A DNA stretch of 18,398 nt from Microscillaceae bacterium (GTDB lineage: Bacteria; Bacteroidota; Bacteroidia; Cytophagales; Microscillaceae). A program made the translations under genes and the position numbers. Positions 8,408-15,688 of this stretch are shown piece by piece. The stretch spans positions 1 to 18,398 of the forward strand of contig DMXI01000541.1 in NCBI GenBank assembly GCA_003483885.1, written 5' to 3'. Numbering within the stretch: position 1 is the first letter of the stretch; every line of letters starts with the position of its first letter. The notes beneath the pieces were generated by a model that saw only the letters and a program-made list of their open reading frames with translations, did no database searches and was not told the DNA's origin.

Positions 8408-8438
8408 TCATATTCGTTTATCAGAGATGCGAATATGA
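8408..8438 (-). promoter_or_regulatory. Inverted repeat abutting the GlmU-like start codon
   Basis: TCATATTCG (8408-8416) and CGAATATGA (8430-8438) are perfect 9-bp complements separated by 13 nt. The inner end is 3 bases from the ATG (8404-8402). It could be an operator or an mRNA hairpin occluding the ribosome site. No T run follows, so it is not a terminator. Confidence 0.35.
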
Positions 8439-8470
8439 TAAAATTCGGGAAATGTGGAGGGGTATATACC

Positions 8471-8500
8471 AAAAAAGTCTCTTAAATAATTTTAAGAGAC
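8471..8500 (-). terminator. Rho-independent terminator of the L31 gene
   Basis: On the minus strand a 10-bp perfect stem (GTCTCTTAAA at 8500-8491, with its complement at 8486-8477) encloses a 4-nt loop. It is followed by six Ts (8476-8471). It lies 35 bases beyond the L31 stop and separates L31 from the GlmU-like gene. Confidence 0.9.
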
Positions 8501-8534
8501 CCTTTGATAATGTTGTACTAAGGATATTGATCGC

Positions 8535-8780
8535 TTAGCTTTTCTTTTTAAATCTACGGTTAAACTTCTCAACACGACCCGCAGTATCCAAGAACATCTT
8601 CTTACCAGTATAAAATGGGTGAGATTCAGATGTTACCTCAAGCTTTACCAATGGATAGGTTTGCCCATCCATATCAATTGTTTCTTTTGTTTCTATGGTA
8701 GAACGAGTAATGAATTTGAATTCATTAGACGTATCCAAAAAAACCACCTCTCTATATTCAGGATGAATATCTTTTCTCAT
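8535..8780 (-). CDS. rpmE2: 50S ribosomal protein L31 type B
   Basis: This is a structural protein of the large ribosomal subunit. The 81-residue sequence begins MRKDIHPEYREVVF. It has the type B core: STIET...DG.TYPLVKLEVTSESHPFYTGKK, then the basic tail GRVEKFNRRFKKK. There is no cysteine, so the zinc-binding CXXC pair of type A L31 is absent, as expected for the zinc-independent form. Length and ATG at 8780 fit the family. The gene has its own -7 promoter element (8836-8829) and its own terminator, so it is probably monocistronic. Confidence 0.96.
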   Translation of the reverse strand: MRKDIHPEYREVVFLDTSNEFKFITRSTIETKETIDMDGQTYPLVKLEVTSESHPFYTGKKMFLDTAGRVEKFNRRFKKKS

Positions 8781-8828
8781 TGCGCTACAAATATTTTAAT
8801 AAAATTAAATGCTTCTCTAAAAGGCTTG

Positions 8829-8836
8829 CAAATTTA
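8829..8836 (-). promoter_or_regulatory. Putative Bacteroidota -7 box for rpmE2, with inverted repeat upstream
   Basis: Read on the minus strand, TAAATTTG (8836-8829) matches the TAnnTTTG -7 consensus of Bacteroidota, 48 bases before the L31 ATG. No well-spaced -33 TTG was found. An 8-bp inverted repeat, TTTTGACA (8842-8849) and TGTCAAAA (8866-8873), lies just upstream and could be an operator or a weak terminator of the preceding operon. Confidence 0.4.
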
Positions 8837-8883
8837 GTTATTTTTGACAAAAGAGTAAAGATTCCTGTCAAAAGTTTTTAGGT

Positions 8884-9459
8884 TTACTGAATACTGAAGG
8901 TCCCTTTGTTATAATCATACACTAAAGTAGCCATTAATTCACTTTGCATGCCTACTACTCCCTTGTGTATTTTAATAGTAGTTCCCTTTTGAGGGATGTC
9001 TACTCTTACCTTTAGAAGTTCTTTGGGAAAATCGCCTGCGTTTTTAGATTTTATGGGAGCTTTAAACCTGGTTTCCAATACTTGCCAATCTATTTCCTGT
9101 TTTTGCACCTCTTCCAGGTTTGCGTTAAATATTTTGAAGCCCTTCAATTCACCCCAGCATCCCATACCACTGCACGAGAAAGAAAACACACCTACCAAAT
9201 CTTTGCCACTGCGACTACGCCATAAAGCCATTGTTACACTTTTGTTTGCAGGAAGCCCCGGAACAGGTGCCGAAGCACTTAGATAACCATTGACAATATC
9301 TTGCGTATCAATTTTGAATTTACTGTGTATACCTAATTTCCCCTTAAGAGCCTGGTAATAGTTTAATATGTTTTTTGAGGATTGGGAATCGCTTTGATAT
9401 GTAAAACTCATTGATAGAAGGCTTACAAATACCCACAAAGTAGATAATATGTATTTCAT
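8884..9459 (-). CDS. Secreted protein, GMGCWG family, paralogue 1
   Basis: The 191-residue protein has a signal peptide (MKYILSTLWVFVSLLSMSFT) and no further membrane span. It is clearly homologous along its length to the adjacent upstream product. Shared blocks in order are: a helix NYYQALKGKLGI (about 33-44), MALWRSRSGKDLVGVFS (77-93), the cysteine motif CSGMGCWG (96-103), a segment on FNANLEEV, a central WQVL, then PQKGTTIKI near the C-terminus and a final Y...GTFSIQ strand. C96 and C101 form a CX4C pair suited to a disulfide or metal site. I recognise no described family. Its ATG overlaps the stop of the previous gene by one base (TAATG), implying translational coupling. It is the last gene of the operon. 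A conserved secreted family is well supported; the function is unknown. Confidence 0.85.
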   Translation of the reverse strand: MKYILSTLWVFVSLLSMSFTYQSDSQSSKNILNYYQALKGKLGIHSKFKIDTQDIVNGYLSASAPVPGLPANKSVTMALWRSRSGKDLVGVFSFSCSGMGCWGELKGFKIFNANLEEVQKQEIDWQVLETRFKAPIKSKNAGDFPKELLKVRVDIPQKGTTIKIHKGVVGMQSELMATLVYDYNKGTFSIQ

Positions 9460-10016
9460 TATTTTATCGTAAAACGTCCATTATTCATGTTATAATACAA
9501 GTTGGCTATTGGTTTAGGGTCTCCCCCCATTAAACCACCCACTATTTTGATGGTAGTTCCTCTTTGAGGAATAGTAATAGTTACCGTTGGGAATCCAGCC
9601 TCGATTGATCCTTCTGGTACCGATTTGTCATGTATTTGTTTGAGCTTGGCCCAATCCAAAACTTCGGTACGTACTTCGCGAAGGTTGGCATCAAAAAATT
9701 TAAAATCATTAAACTTACCCCAGCATCCCATACCTCCACAACCATAACTAAATACACCTACTATTTCTTTGCCAGCACGACTACGCCATAAGGCCATGTC
9801 GATGTGTGCACTACCAAGGCCAGGGCTGCTCATTACGCTCAAAAAACCATTCGCTATGTCTTTTTTCACTATTTTATAGCTTTTGTCAATCCCTAATTTA
9901 CCCTTAAGTGCCTTATAGTAATCAAGAATTGTTTTGGCAGGTTTGGCCATTGGGGCCTGTATACAGGCTAAAGCTATACCAAGAGTTAATAATATATGAG
10001 TGAATTTTCGTTGCAT
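9459..10016 (-). CDS. Secreted protein, GMGCWG family, paralogue 2
   Basis: The 185-residue protein has a signal peptide with a likely cut after PMA (about residue 24). It shares with the next gene the blocks DYYKALKGKLGI, MALWRSRAGKEIVGVFS, CGGMGCWG (C93 and C98), FFDANLREV, PQRGTTIKI and the C-terminal Y...GRFTIK. The two genes are a tandem duplication that has diverged, mostly in the loop after the first block and in the region between the central Trp and PQRGTT. The best conserved part is the WRSR.GK..VGVFS..C.GMGCWG core, which is therefore the likely functional site. It lies 37 bases downstream of the chagasin-like gene and overlaps its downstream paralogue by one base, so the three form an operon. 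No function can be assigned from the sequence. Confidence 0.85.
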   Translation of the reverse strand: MQRKFTHILLTLGIALACIQAPMAKPAKTILDYYKALKGKLGIDKSYKIVKKDIANGFLSVMSSPGLGSAHIDMALWRSRAGKEIVGVFSYGCGGMGCWGKFNDFKFFDANLREVRTEVLDWAKLKQIHDKSVPEGSIEAGFPTVTITIPQRGTTIKIVGGLMGGDPKPIANLYYNMNNGRFTIK

Positions 10017-10053
10017 CTTTAGATTGTTTTTGATGAAAGATTGATTCGTTTCG

Positions 10054-10452
10054 CTATTCTACGATTACGTTGATCTTGTAGGTAGCTTTGATTTTGCCCC
10101 TGAATATGTCCTTAATAGTTAACACCGTATTTCCAGTTTTTAAAGCCTCAAATACAAAAGTCTTGGTAGCTTTGTCTCCTCCTGACATTCTTGCTTTGCG
10201 GGCATCTTTGTAGGCAAAATGAGTGTCTATTAATTTAAATATTCTATAACTGGCCGAAGATACACTAGTCATAAAGCCTACTGAGCCATGAATTGTCGCC
10301 TGATAATAAGCTTTTTGCCCCACTTTCAACTTAGCCACTCCTTCCAAGGCAGATAGCTCCACCATGTTTTTAGTTGGTTTAAATTTTTTATTTTGAGCAT
10401 AAGTACAATTCATCAATCCCAGCATTAAAATAATAAAGATTAGTAGTCTCAT
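10054..10452 (-). CDS. Secreted chagasin-like (I42-type) beta-sandwich protein
   Basis: The 132-residue protein starts with a signal peptide (MRLLIFIILMLGLMNCTYA, cut at about residue 19). The mature part resembles the chagasin/I42 cysteine-protease-inhibitor fold: a LKVGQKAYYQATI strand pair, a glycine loop (HGSVGF, about 55-60) where chagasins have NPTTGY/F, then GG..ATKTFVFEALKTGNTVLTI (about 91-113), an arginine loop (IFRGK) where chagasins have RPWE, and a terminal YKINVIVE strand. The inhibitory loops are poorly conserved, so it may have the fold without the activity. It is the first gene of the operon with the two GMGCWG paralogues, so it may act with them outside the cytoplasm. Secretion is secure; the fold is a moderate inference. 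Confidence 0.7.
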   Translation of the reverse strand: MRLLIFIILMLGLMNCTYAQNKKFKPTKNMVELSALEGVAKLKVGQKAYYQATIHGSVGFMTSVSSASYRIFKLIDTHFAYKDARKARMSGGDKATKTFVFEALKTGNTVLTIKDIFRGKIKATYKINVIVE

Positions 10453-10765
10453 ATTTTTCTTTGGTTATGCAAAACGATTTATAATAAATCTAAAAATAAT
10501 AATTTGGCTTTTTTCATCGTAGTTTATGAAAGGTATACCCTGAATGATGAAACTGTTTTTTGGGTTTATAAGCTGCAAAACCAGCTCATGTAAAAGTGAT
10601 CTATTTATTACTTTCGTAACTTTTTTTTTTTGTGATTCTATTATTTAATAATCAACTTGTCATAAATTGCTTATCAAAAGTGAACATCAAAGGCAGTAAT
10701 TTAGATAAGTAATTATTACAATCAGGCAAAGAATTGAATCACAAAGTTTATTGACATTAAAACAT
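10453..10765. other. Divergent intergenic region
   Basis: No gene is seen. This region must hold the promoters of the leftward secreted-protein operon and the rightward SiaC-like gene. Read leftwards, TATACCTTTC (10537-10528) matches the same ten bases at 173-182 upstream of the first secreted protein. A run of 11 Ts lies at 10621-10631. No full TTG/TAnnTTTG promoter was identified. Confidence 0.4.
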
Positions 10766-11155
10766 ATGGAAAATTTATTTATAGAGGCAGGTGATTATTC
10801 TCCTAAAGTGGATTTTAATACCTCGACCAACGTTTTTGCCATTGTGGGCGATTCGTTTGGGGAAGACACCTTTACGTTTTTTGAGCCTATTATCAAATGG
10901 CTGGAAAACTACTTGAAAAAAAACACCCGTCCTCTGGAATTAAGCATTGAAATGAATTACCTTAATTCCAGTTCGTTCAAAAGATTTAATGAGTTGTTGA
11001 GTCTTTTGGAAAATTACCATCGGAAAACCCAAACTCCAGTAAAGGTTACCTGGGTAGCCAACCCTGACGATGATGATGTGGTAGATTATGGCGAAGATAT
11101 CAAGGATTATTTTGATGAACTGCCCATTCATATAGAGTTGAAGGCCAGTTCTTAG
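10766..11155 (+). CDS. SiaC-family (DUF1987) regulatory phosphoprotein
   Basis: The 129-residue protein is a small partner-switching regulator of the SiaC type, a STAS-like phosphoprotein cycled between a kinase and a PP2C phosphatase. The ATG at 10766 is preferred to a TTG 15 bases earlier because it gives MENLFIEAGDYSPKVDFN, the usual family start. The diagnostic middle is present: GDSFGEDTFTFFEPIIKWLENYL, RPLELSIEMNYLNSSSFKRFNELL, then VKVTWVANPDDDDV and a final GEDIKDYFDELPIHIEL. In SiaC the phosphorylated residue is a threonine in a YLNTSS motif; here the equivalent is serine (S68 in YLNSSS). A terminator and about 180 bases separate it from the next gene, a SpoIIE-type phosphatase and plausible partner. 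Family assignment is firm; the output is unknown. Confidence 0.9.
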   Translation: MENLFIEAGDYSPKVDFNTSTNVFAIVGDSFGEDTFTFFEPIIKWLENYLKKNTRPLELSIEMNYLNSSSFKRFNELLSLLENYHRKTQTPVKVTWVANPDDDDVVDYGEDIKDYFDELPIHIELKASS

Positions 11156-11173
11156 ATACAGTACAAATCACCA

Positions 11174-11201
11174 AGCCCAACTTCTGAAGTTGGGCTTTTT
11201 T
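11174..11201 (+). terminator. Rho-independent terminator of the SiaC-like gene
   Basis: AGCCCAACTT (11174-11183) and AAGTTGGGCT (11187-11196) are perfect complements with a CTG loop, followed by five further Ts. It implies that the SiaC-like gene and the phosphatase are separate transcription units, or are linked only by readthrough. Confidence 0.9.
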
Positions 11202-11374
11202 GCTAATTATCCCTTAATTTAAATCCAATCCTACGCTAGCCAACGTATACCTGTTGTTTTAAAACGTGTAATCCAAATCATTTTGAATGAATTTATTTAA
11301 TTCTTGAAGCCAAAGCTTGGTTTATTCAGGTAAGATTGGGTAAATTCTTGAATCATTATCTTCAGGTAAAAGCC

Positions 11375-13402
11375 ATGAACGCTTCTTTATTTTACAATTT
11401 CGTTAAACTCAATGAAATTGATAACGAAAAAATCCAGAAAAAAGCCTTCACCCTAGCCAATGTTACTTTTATCAGTCTTATTCTTTTAATAATTTCGGCT
11501 GCTATATTCTATTATACAGAGTATGTGATTGCAGGCCATGCTTGTCTGGGAAGTATCGTCAGCTTGATCTTGGTAGGTTTGGTTTTTCGTCGTACTCACT
11601 TTATCAATCTAGCCACTAACCTTTATTCACTCACTGCTTTTACGCTATTTACCATCATTCTACTTACCAGTGGTGGCATTCACTCTTCTTGGCTATATTG
11701 GTTTACTACTGTGCCCATATCGGCTTATTATCTTACGATCAACCATCAAATGAGATATGGCATTTTTTGGACATTTGCCTGCCTCATTGTTTATTTTATT
11801 GCTTATTATCTGGACACTCAAGGGATACAAGTAACGCCTCAATTCCCAAAAAAATGGGCGTCTACTATCAAGTTTTTGTTTGCTTTGGCCTTTTTTGTTT
11901 ATGCAGTTTCTATCATTTTAATTAATGAACTACAGCCTTCGGCTAAGACTGATCAAGTTCTCTTCAAAGAATCACACTCCTCAGGAGTAGACTATAAAAA
12001 TAAAGATCAGTTATTTGAATTAGAAAGAGAAAATAGGGCTACCAAAACTCACCAGCAAATGATTTGGATCGCCATTATTATTTTACCAGTTTTTCCTGAT
12101 TACTTTTTTGCTCCTGATATTTGGCAGCACTTATTTACGCTGCGTATGGTAGTCATTGCTTATTTTTTGTTGTTGATCTTCGCACAACGCAAGCTTCGCA
12201 TTCCTAGCATTATAGTGGCTTACGCCAGTATTATTCCACTCTCCGTATTTTTATCCTATGCGTCGGCTTCGGTACCCACCAAAAATCTATTTATTTATAA
12301 TCTAAATTACTCTGCACTCTTCATAGTGGCTGCCTTGTATGTATTGATGCATTGGGGGCATTTTGTGGCCATCGTTCTGATATCTGGAGCATTGTACAGC
12401 GCATTTTTCATTGTTATACAACAAATAGATTTTTTTACTGTGGTAGAAAAAGGAGCCTTGCTCTTATTTACAGTAGCCTTGGCTAGTATTGGGCTGGCCT
12501 GGTATCGTTTTACTACTTTTAAAAAAGAATTCTTTCTGCGCTACGCCCTCAGTGAATCCAATGAAAAGTTGAGTAAGCAAAACATTGCACTCGAGAGCCA
12601 GCAAGCACAAATTTTGCAACAAAAAGAAAACATAGAGGAAAAAAACAATAACATCACTGCAAGTATCAATTACGCCCAACGCATCCAACAAGCTATCCTG
12701 CCTCCTATCAAAGATATTCAGGCTGCTCTTCCTAATTCGTTTATACTATTTCGCCCCAGAGATATCGTAAGTGGCGATTTTTATTGGTTTAAAGAAATAG
12801 AAGATAAGATTTTTATTTCAGCGGTAGATTGTACTGGTCATGGAGTGCCCGGAGCATTTATGAGTATGATTGGTAATGAACTGTTGCACAAAATAGTCAA
12901 TGATTTTGCGATTACAGAAGTAGATAAAATTCTCGAGAAGTTGAACGAAAGTGTAAGAAAAGCGCTCCAGCAAGACGAAACTCAAAATAGAGATGGAATG
13001 GACATGACCCTGGTAAGCATTGACAAACAAGCCCCTATAATAGCGTTTGCTGGAGCCAAAAACCCTATTTATTACATACAAGAAGGTAAAATGCATCAGA
13101 TTAAAGGAGATAAAACACCTATAGGAGGAATGAGGATCAAACGTCAGGATACTTATACCAAACATATCATTGACGTATCACAGCCTACTACCTTTTATCT
13201 TTTTTCTGATGGTTTTCAGGATCAGTTTGGTGGCCCAAACAATAAACGATTTATGACCAAACAATTTCGTGAATTGCTGCTTTCAATCTACACTCAACCT
13301 ATGGACATTCAAAAGCAACTGCTGGAAAAAGCCCTGGAAGATTGGATGCTGGATGAAGAACAACTAGACGATATATTAGTGATTGGCGTTAAATGTTCTT
13401 AA
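11375..13402 (+). CDS. Multi-pass membrane PP2C/SpoIIE-type serine phosphatase
   Basis: The ATG at 11375 gives 675 residues; a TTG 39 bases earlier is a weaker choice. Two hydrophobic blocks occur (about residues 25-185 and 228-380), each with about five or six spans, joined by a hydrophilic stretch (190-225). A Gln/Glu/Lys-rich coiled coil follows (about 390-430). It runs into the ITASINYAQRIQQAILPP motif common to Bacteroidota SpoIIE proteins. The PP2C domain (about 450-675) has metal-binding candidates D468 (SGDFYW), D485 (VDCTGHGVPGAFMSMIG), D612 (FSDGFQDQFGG) and D666 (LDDILVIGV), so it looks active. It probably dephosphorylates the SiaC-like protein encoded just upstream, in a circuit gated by the membrane sensor. 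The phosphatase assignment is secure; substrate and stimulus are inference. Confidence 0.92.
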   Translation: MNASLFYNFVKLNEIDNEKIQKKAFTLANVTFISLILLIISAAIFYYTEYVIAGHACLGSIVSLILVGLVFRRTHFINLATNLYSLTAFTLFTIILLTSGGIHSSWLYWFTTVPISAYYLTINHQMRYGIFWTFACLIVYFIAYYLDTQGIQVTPQFPKKWASTIKFLFALAFFVYAVSIILINELQPSAKTDQVLFKESHSSGVDYKNKDQLFELERENRATKTHQQMIWIAIIILPVFPDYFFAPDIWQHLFTLRMVVIAYFLLLIFAQRKLRIPSIIVAYASIIPLSVFLSYASASVPTKNLFIYNLNYSALFIVAALYVLMHWGHFVAIVLISGALYSAFFIVIQQIDFFTVVEKGALLLFTVALASIGLAWYRFTTFKKEFFLRYALSESNEKLSKQNIALESQQAQILQQKENIEEKNNNITASINYAQRIQQAILPPIKDIQAALPNSFILFRPRDIVSGDFYWFKEIEDKIFISAVDCTGHGVPGAFMSMIGNELLHKIVNDFAITEVDKILEKLNESVRKALQQDETQNRDGMDMTLVSIDKQAPIIAFAGAKNPIYYIQEGKMHQIKGDKTPIGGMRIKRQDTYTKHIIDVSQPTTFYLFSDGFQDQFGGPNNKRFMTKQFRELLLSIYTQPMDIQKQLLEKALEDWMLDEEQLDDILVIGVKCS

Positions 13403-13404
13403 AA

Positions 13405-13430
13405 AGAGCCTTTTCTACTTCAAAGGCTCT
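13405..13430. terminator. Bidirectional terminator between phosphatase and zinc-ribbon gene
   Basis: AGAGCCTTT (13405-13413) pairs perfectly with AAAGGCTCT (13422-13430). On the minus strand the stem is followed by five Ts, a good terminator for the small gene ending at 13429. On the plus strand a T run follows after ATAC. The minus-strand stop codon overlaps the foot of the stem. Confidence 0.75.
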
Positions 13431-13599
13431 ATACTTTTTGAGACGTATCTACTACATCTACCCAATTATCAGTAGAGTATTTAGAAATTTGCACTTTCCC
13501 GCAACGTGAGCAGACTCTTTTCAAACTATCCCCTTTCCATTCATGCCCAAAAATACGACAGCGAATGGGCGTTTTTGGTTTATGATCTCGCGCTTCCAT
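13429..13599 (-). CDS. 56-residue zinc-ribbon protein, DUF1660-like
   Basis: This short gene reads MEARDHKPKTPIRCRIFGHE and continues through WKG...KRVCSRCGKVQ to a C-terminal SQKV. C14, H19, C30 and C33 (C-x4-H-x10-C-x2-C) form a likely zinc site. The pattern C...GH.W......C.RCG is that of DUF1660-type small zinc-binding proteins, which are frequent in Bacteroidota and phages and have no known function. It converges on the phosphatase gene and shares a terminator with it. Its coding status is supported by the Cys/His pattern, a proper ATG, and a stop fitted to a terminator with a T run on its strand. Alternatives would be a non-coding frame, which I think unlikely. Confidence 0.7.
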   Translation of the reverse strand: MEARDHKPKTPIRCRIFGHEWKGDSLKRVCSRCGKVQISKYSTDNWVDVVDTSQKV

Positions 13600-13862
13600 A
13601 TTCAAAATCCATTTTTGTTTAGCTCGACAAATTAAAGCGTTTTTTTATAAAGCTAAAATGCTATCTCGGTTTTATTCTTAGTCAAGTATTAAAATAGTAT
13701 TTAATCAAGCATAAATTATATTGTATTGCAATATTACATGACAATTTGCCTTGAATAGCAACCAAACATTGCTTTCTTCGTAGGTGATCGAATTATCAAG
13801 AATTAATCACTTTCAGTGTCTTGGTTTACGTTTATCGGATGAGTATAACAAGTATTAAAATT

Positions 13863-15551
13863 ATGAGAAATCACTTCTTTTTAGGGCTTTTTCTAGCCTT
13901 TCTTATTTTGGGTAGTTGCAAAAAGCAGGAAGTAAACGCCCAACAAAATACAAATGCTACAGCCAATCTGGTATTTATCAATGGTAGTATTTATGGTCAT
14001 CCAACAGCCGAAGCAATCGTTGTTAACCAAGGTAAAATTGAATTTATAGGAAGTAATATTGAAGCACAAAAATTAATAGGAAGCAATACCCAAACCATTG
14101 ACTTAAAGGGTAAGATGTTGTTGCCTGGATTTATAGACAATCATGTACACGCCGGCGAAGGCGGAGAGGTTTCTTGCTTGCCAAGTAATGCGCTCAATAT
14201 TGATCAGCAAAAAGAGACGTTGAAAAAATGTGCCGCAGATGTTGAAGAAGGCAAGTGGGTAATTGGCTATGGAATGCACCTGGATCAAGTGTTAGGCAAC
14301 GGAACTACCTTAAATAAGCCTATTCAGAGTTTAGATAAAATCTTCCCTAAACATCCAGTCATCATTATGGAGCAAACCTCCCACGCTATGTTTGTAAATA
14401 CCTTGGCTTTGAACAAAGCAGGCATCCATAAAGATATGCCCGACCCACAAGGAGGCAAATTTATGAAAGATGAAAATGGCGAACTAAACGGGGTACTGAT
14501 TGACAATGCCGGGGATTTGGTTATGGAGATGGCCGTCAATAGTTTGGCCAATAAGTTTTCCATTTTGGTAGAAGGAATCAAATTTGGTTTGCAAGAATTA
14601 AAGAAAAACGGTATAACGACCATTGGCGATGGCCGAACGTATTGGCGCAGGGGAATGCTAGATGCCTGGAAAACGGTGGCCAAAGATGGATTACTCACCG
14701 CTCGGGTATCTATCCGCCCTTGGATTTACCCTACCATAGATAAAACCGAACAGCTTACATTTTTGCAGGGTGCTTTCCAAAACGATATTCAACAACTATT
14801 GATTGTCAATCAAGTGAAAATGTACATTGATGGGGTTCCTGAAAACGGCACCGCTCGTTTGATTCAGCCTTATACCCAAACTTATTTTCAAGACACACCT
14901 TATGGTATCAATTATATTTCACAAAACCGTATGGTAAGTTGGCTGACTGATTTGTATGGCATCGGCTATGGAGCGCATGTACACGCTTTGGGAGATAAAG
15001 GAATAAGAGAAGTACTTGATGCTGTACAGGTGGTACGTAGCCAAGGTTCTCAACTGAAATACCACATTACGCATGTAGCCATGTTAGACAAGGCCGATTT
15101 ATCTCGCTTTGCCCAACTAAACGTAGATGCTGACATTCAGGTAGGTAACACCCCTTTGACCCAACAAGAAAGAAGTCAGGATTTTGTCCCTTTTATTGGG
15201 GCTAGTCGAGCCAGCGAATTGCTGTATAGTCCAGTAAAATCGTTAAAAGCTACAGGAGCTAATGTAACGTTGAGCAGCGATTGGACAGTATATCCACTTT
15301 CTCCGCTCAATGGTATTTCGGTAAGTGTACAAGAAGGGGCGTTTACCATCCAGGAAGCCATTGATGCTTATACCATCAATGCCGCCAAGGCCTTGGGATT
15401 AGATTCTCTTACCGGATCGATTACTGTGGGCAAATCAGCAGATTTTGTGGTACTGGAAAAAGACCTGACTAAAATATCGGCCAACGAGATAAAAACTACG
15501 CGCATAATGATGACGGTGCTGCAAGGCAAGGTGGTATATGAGGTGAAATAA
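13863..15551 (+). CDS. Lipoprotein amidohydrolase (amidohydrolase_3/YtcJ type)
   Basis: This metal-dependent hydrolase probably cleaves an amide or related bond in an unknown substrate on the periplasmic side of an envelope membrane. The ATG at 13863 is chosen because it starts a lipoprotein signal with lipobox LGSC (C19) followed by KKQ; an earlier ATG at 13839 would add eight residues before it. The 562-residue protein shows H94-V-H96 in LLPGFIDNHVH, MEQTSHAMFVN (about 169-179), K319 in VKMYIDG, H372/H374 in GAHVHALGD, HITHV (401-405), D473 in LSSDWTVYPLSPL, and the C-terminal GSITVGKSADFVVLEKD strand that completes the composite beta-domain. All typical family motifs are intact. It stands about 140 bases before the serine hydrolase on the same strand, so the two may be linked. 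Specificity cannot be read from the sequence. Confidence 0.92.
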   Translation: MRNHFFLGLFLAFLILGSCKKQEVNAQQNTNATANLVFINGSIYGHPTAEAIVVNQGKIEFIGSNIEAQKLIGSNTQTIDLKGKMLLPGFIDNHVHAGEGGEVSCLPSNALNIDQQKETLKKCAADVEEGKWVIGYGMHLDQVLGNGTTLNKPIQSLDKIFPKHPVIIMEQTSHAMFVNTLALNKAGIHKDMPDPQGGKFMKDENGELNGVLIDNAGDLVMEMAVNSLANKFSILVEGIKFGLQELKKNGITTIGDGRTYWRRGMLDAWKTVAKDGLLTARVSIRPWIYPTIDKTEQLTFLQGAFQNDIQQLLIVNQVKMYIDGVPENGTARLIQPYTQTYFQDTPYGINYISQNRMVSWLTDLYGIGYGAHVHALGDKGIREVLDAVQVVRSQGSQLKYHITHVAMLDKADLSRFAQLNVDADIQVGNTPLTQQERSQDFVPFIGASRASELLYSPVKSLKATGANVTLSSDWTVYPLSPLNGISVSVQEGAFTIQEAIDAYTINAAKALGLDSLTGSITVGKSADFVVLEKDLTKISANEIKTTRIMMTVLQGKVVYEVK

Positions 15552-15602
15552 ACATTAAACAGTCAGCTTGAAGGCACAAGATGAGTGTGTTTTCTGAGCT
15601 GT

Positions 15603-15620
15603 AATAATATTTTTATTATT
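15603..15620 (+). terminator. Weak AT-only hairpin after the amidohydrolase gene
   Basis: AATAATA (15603-15609) and TATTATT (15614-15620) pair around a TTTT loop, 52 bases past the stop codon. It has no GC pairs and no T run after the stem, so termination here is doubtful. Confidence 0.25.
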
Positions 15621-15688
15621 TGGTGTAATGTTTCGGATGCTCGCTAGTCTTTGGGTTGAGATATAAAAACTCTTAATCCATATAATCT

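Noticed and set aside
10621..10631. Run of 11 Ts as a phase-variation switch of the divergent promoters
   Set aside because: Homopolymers of this length occur by chance in AT-rich intergenic DNA and the run is not placed between identifiable promoter boxes.
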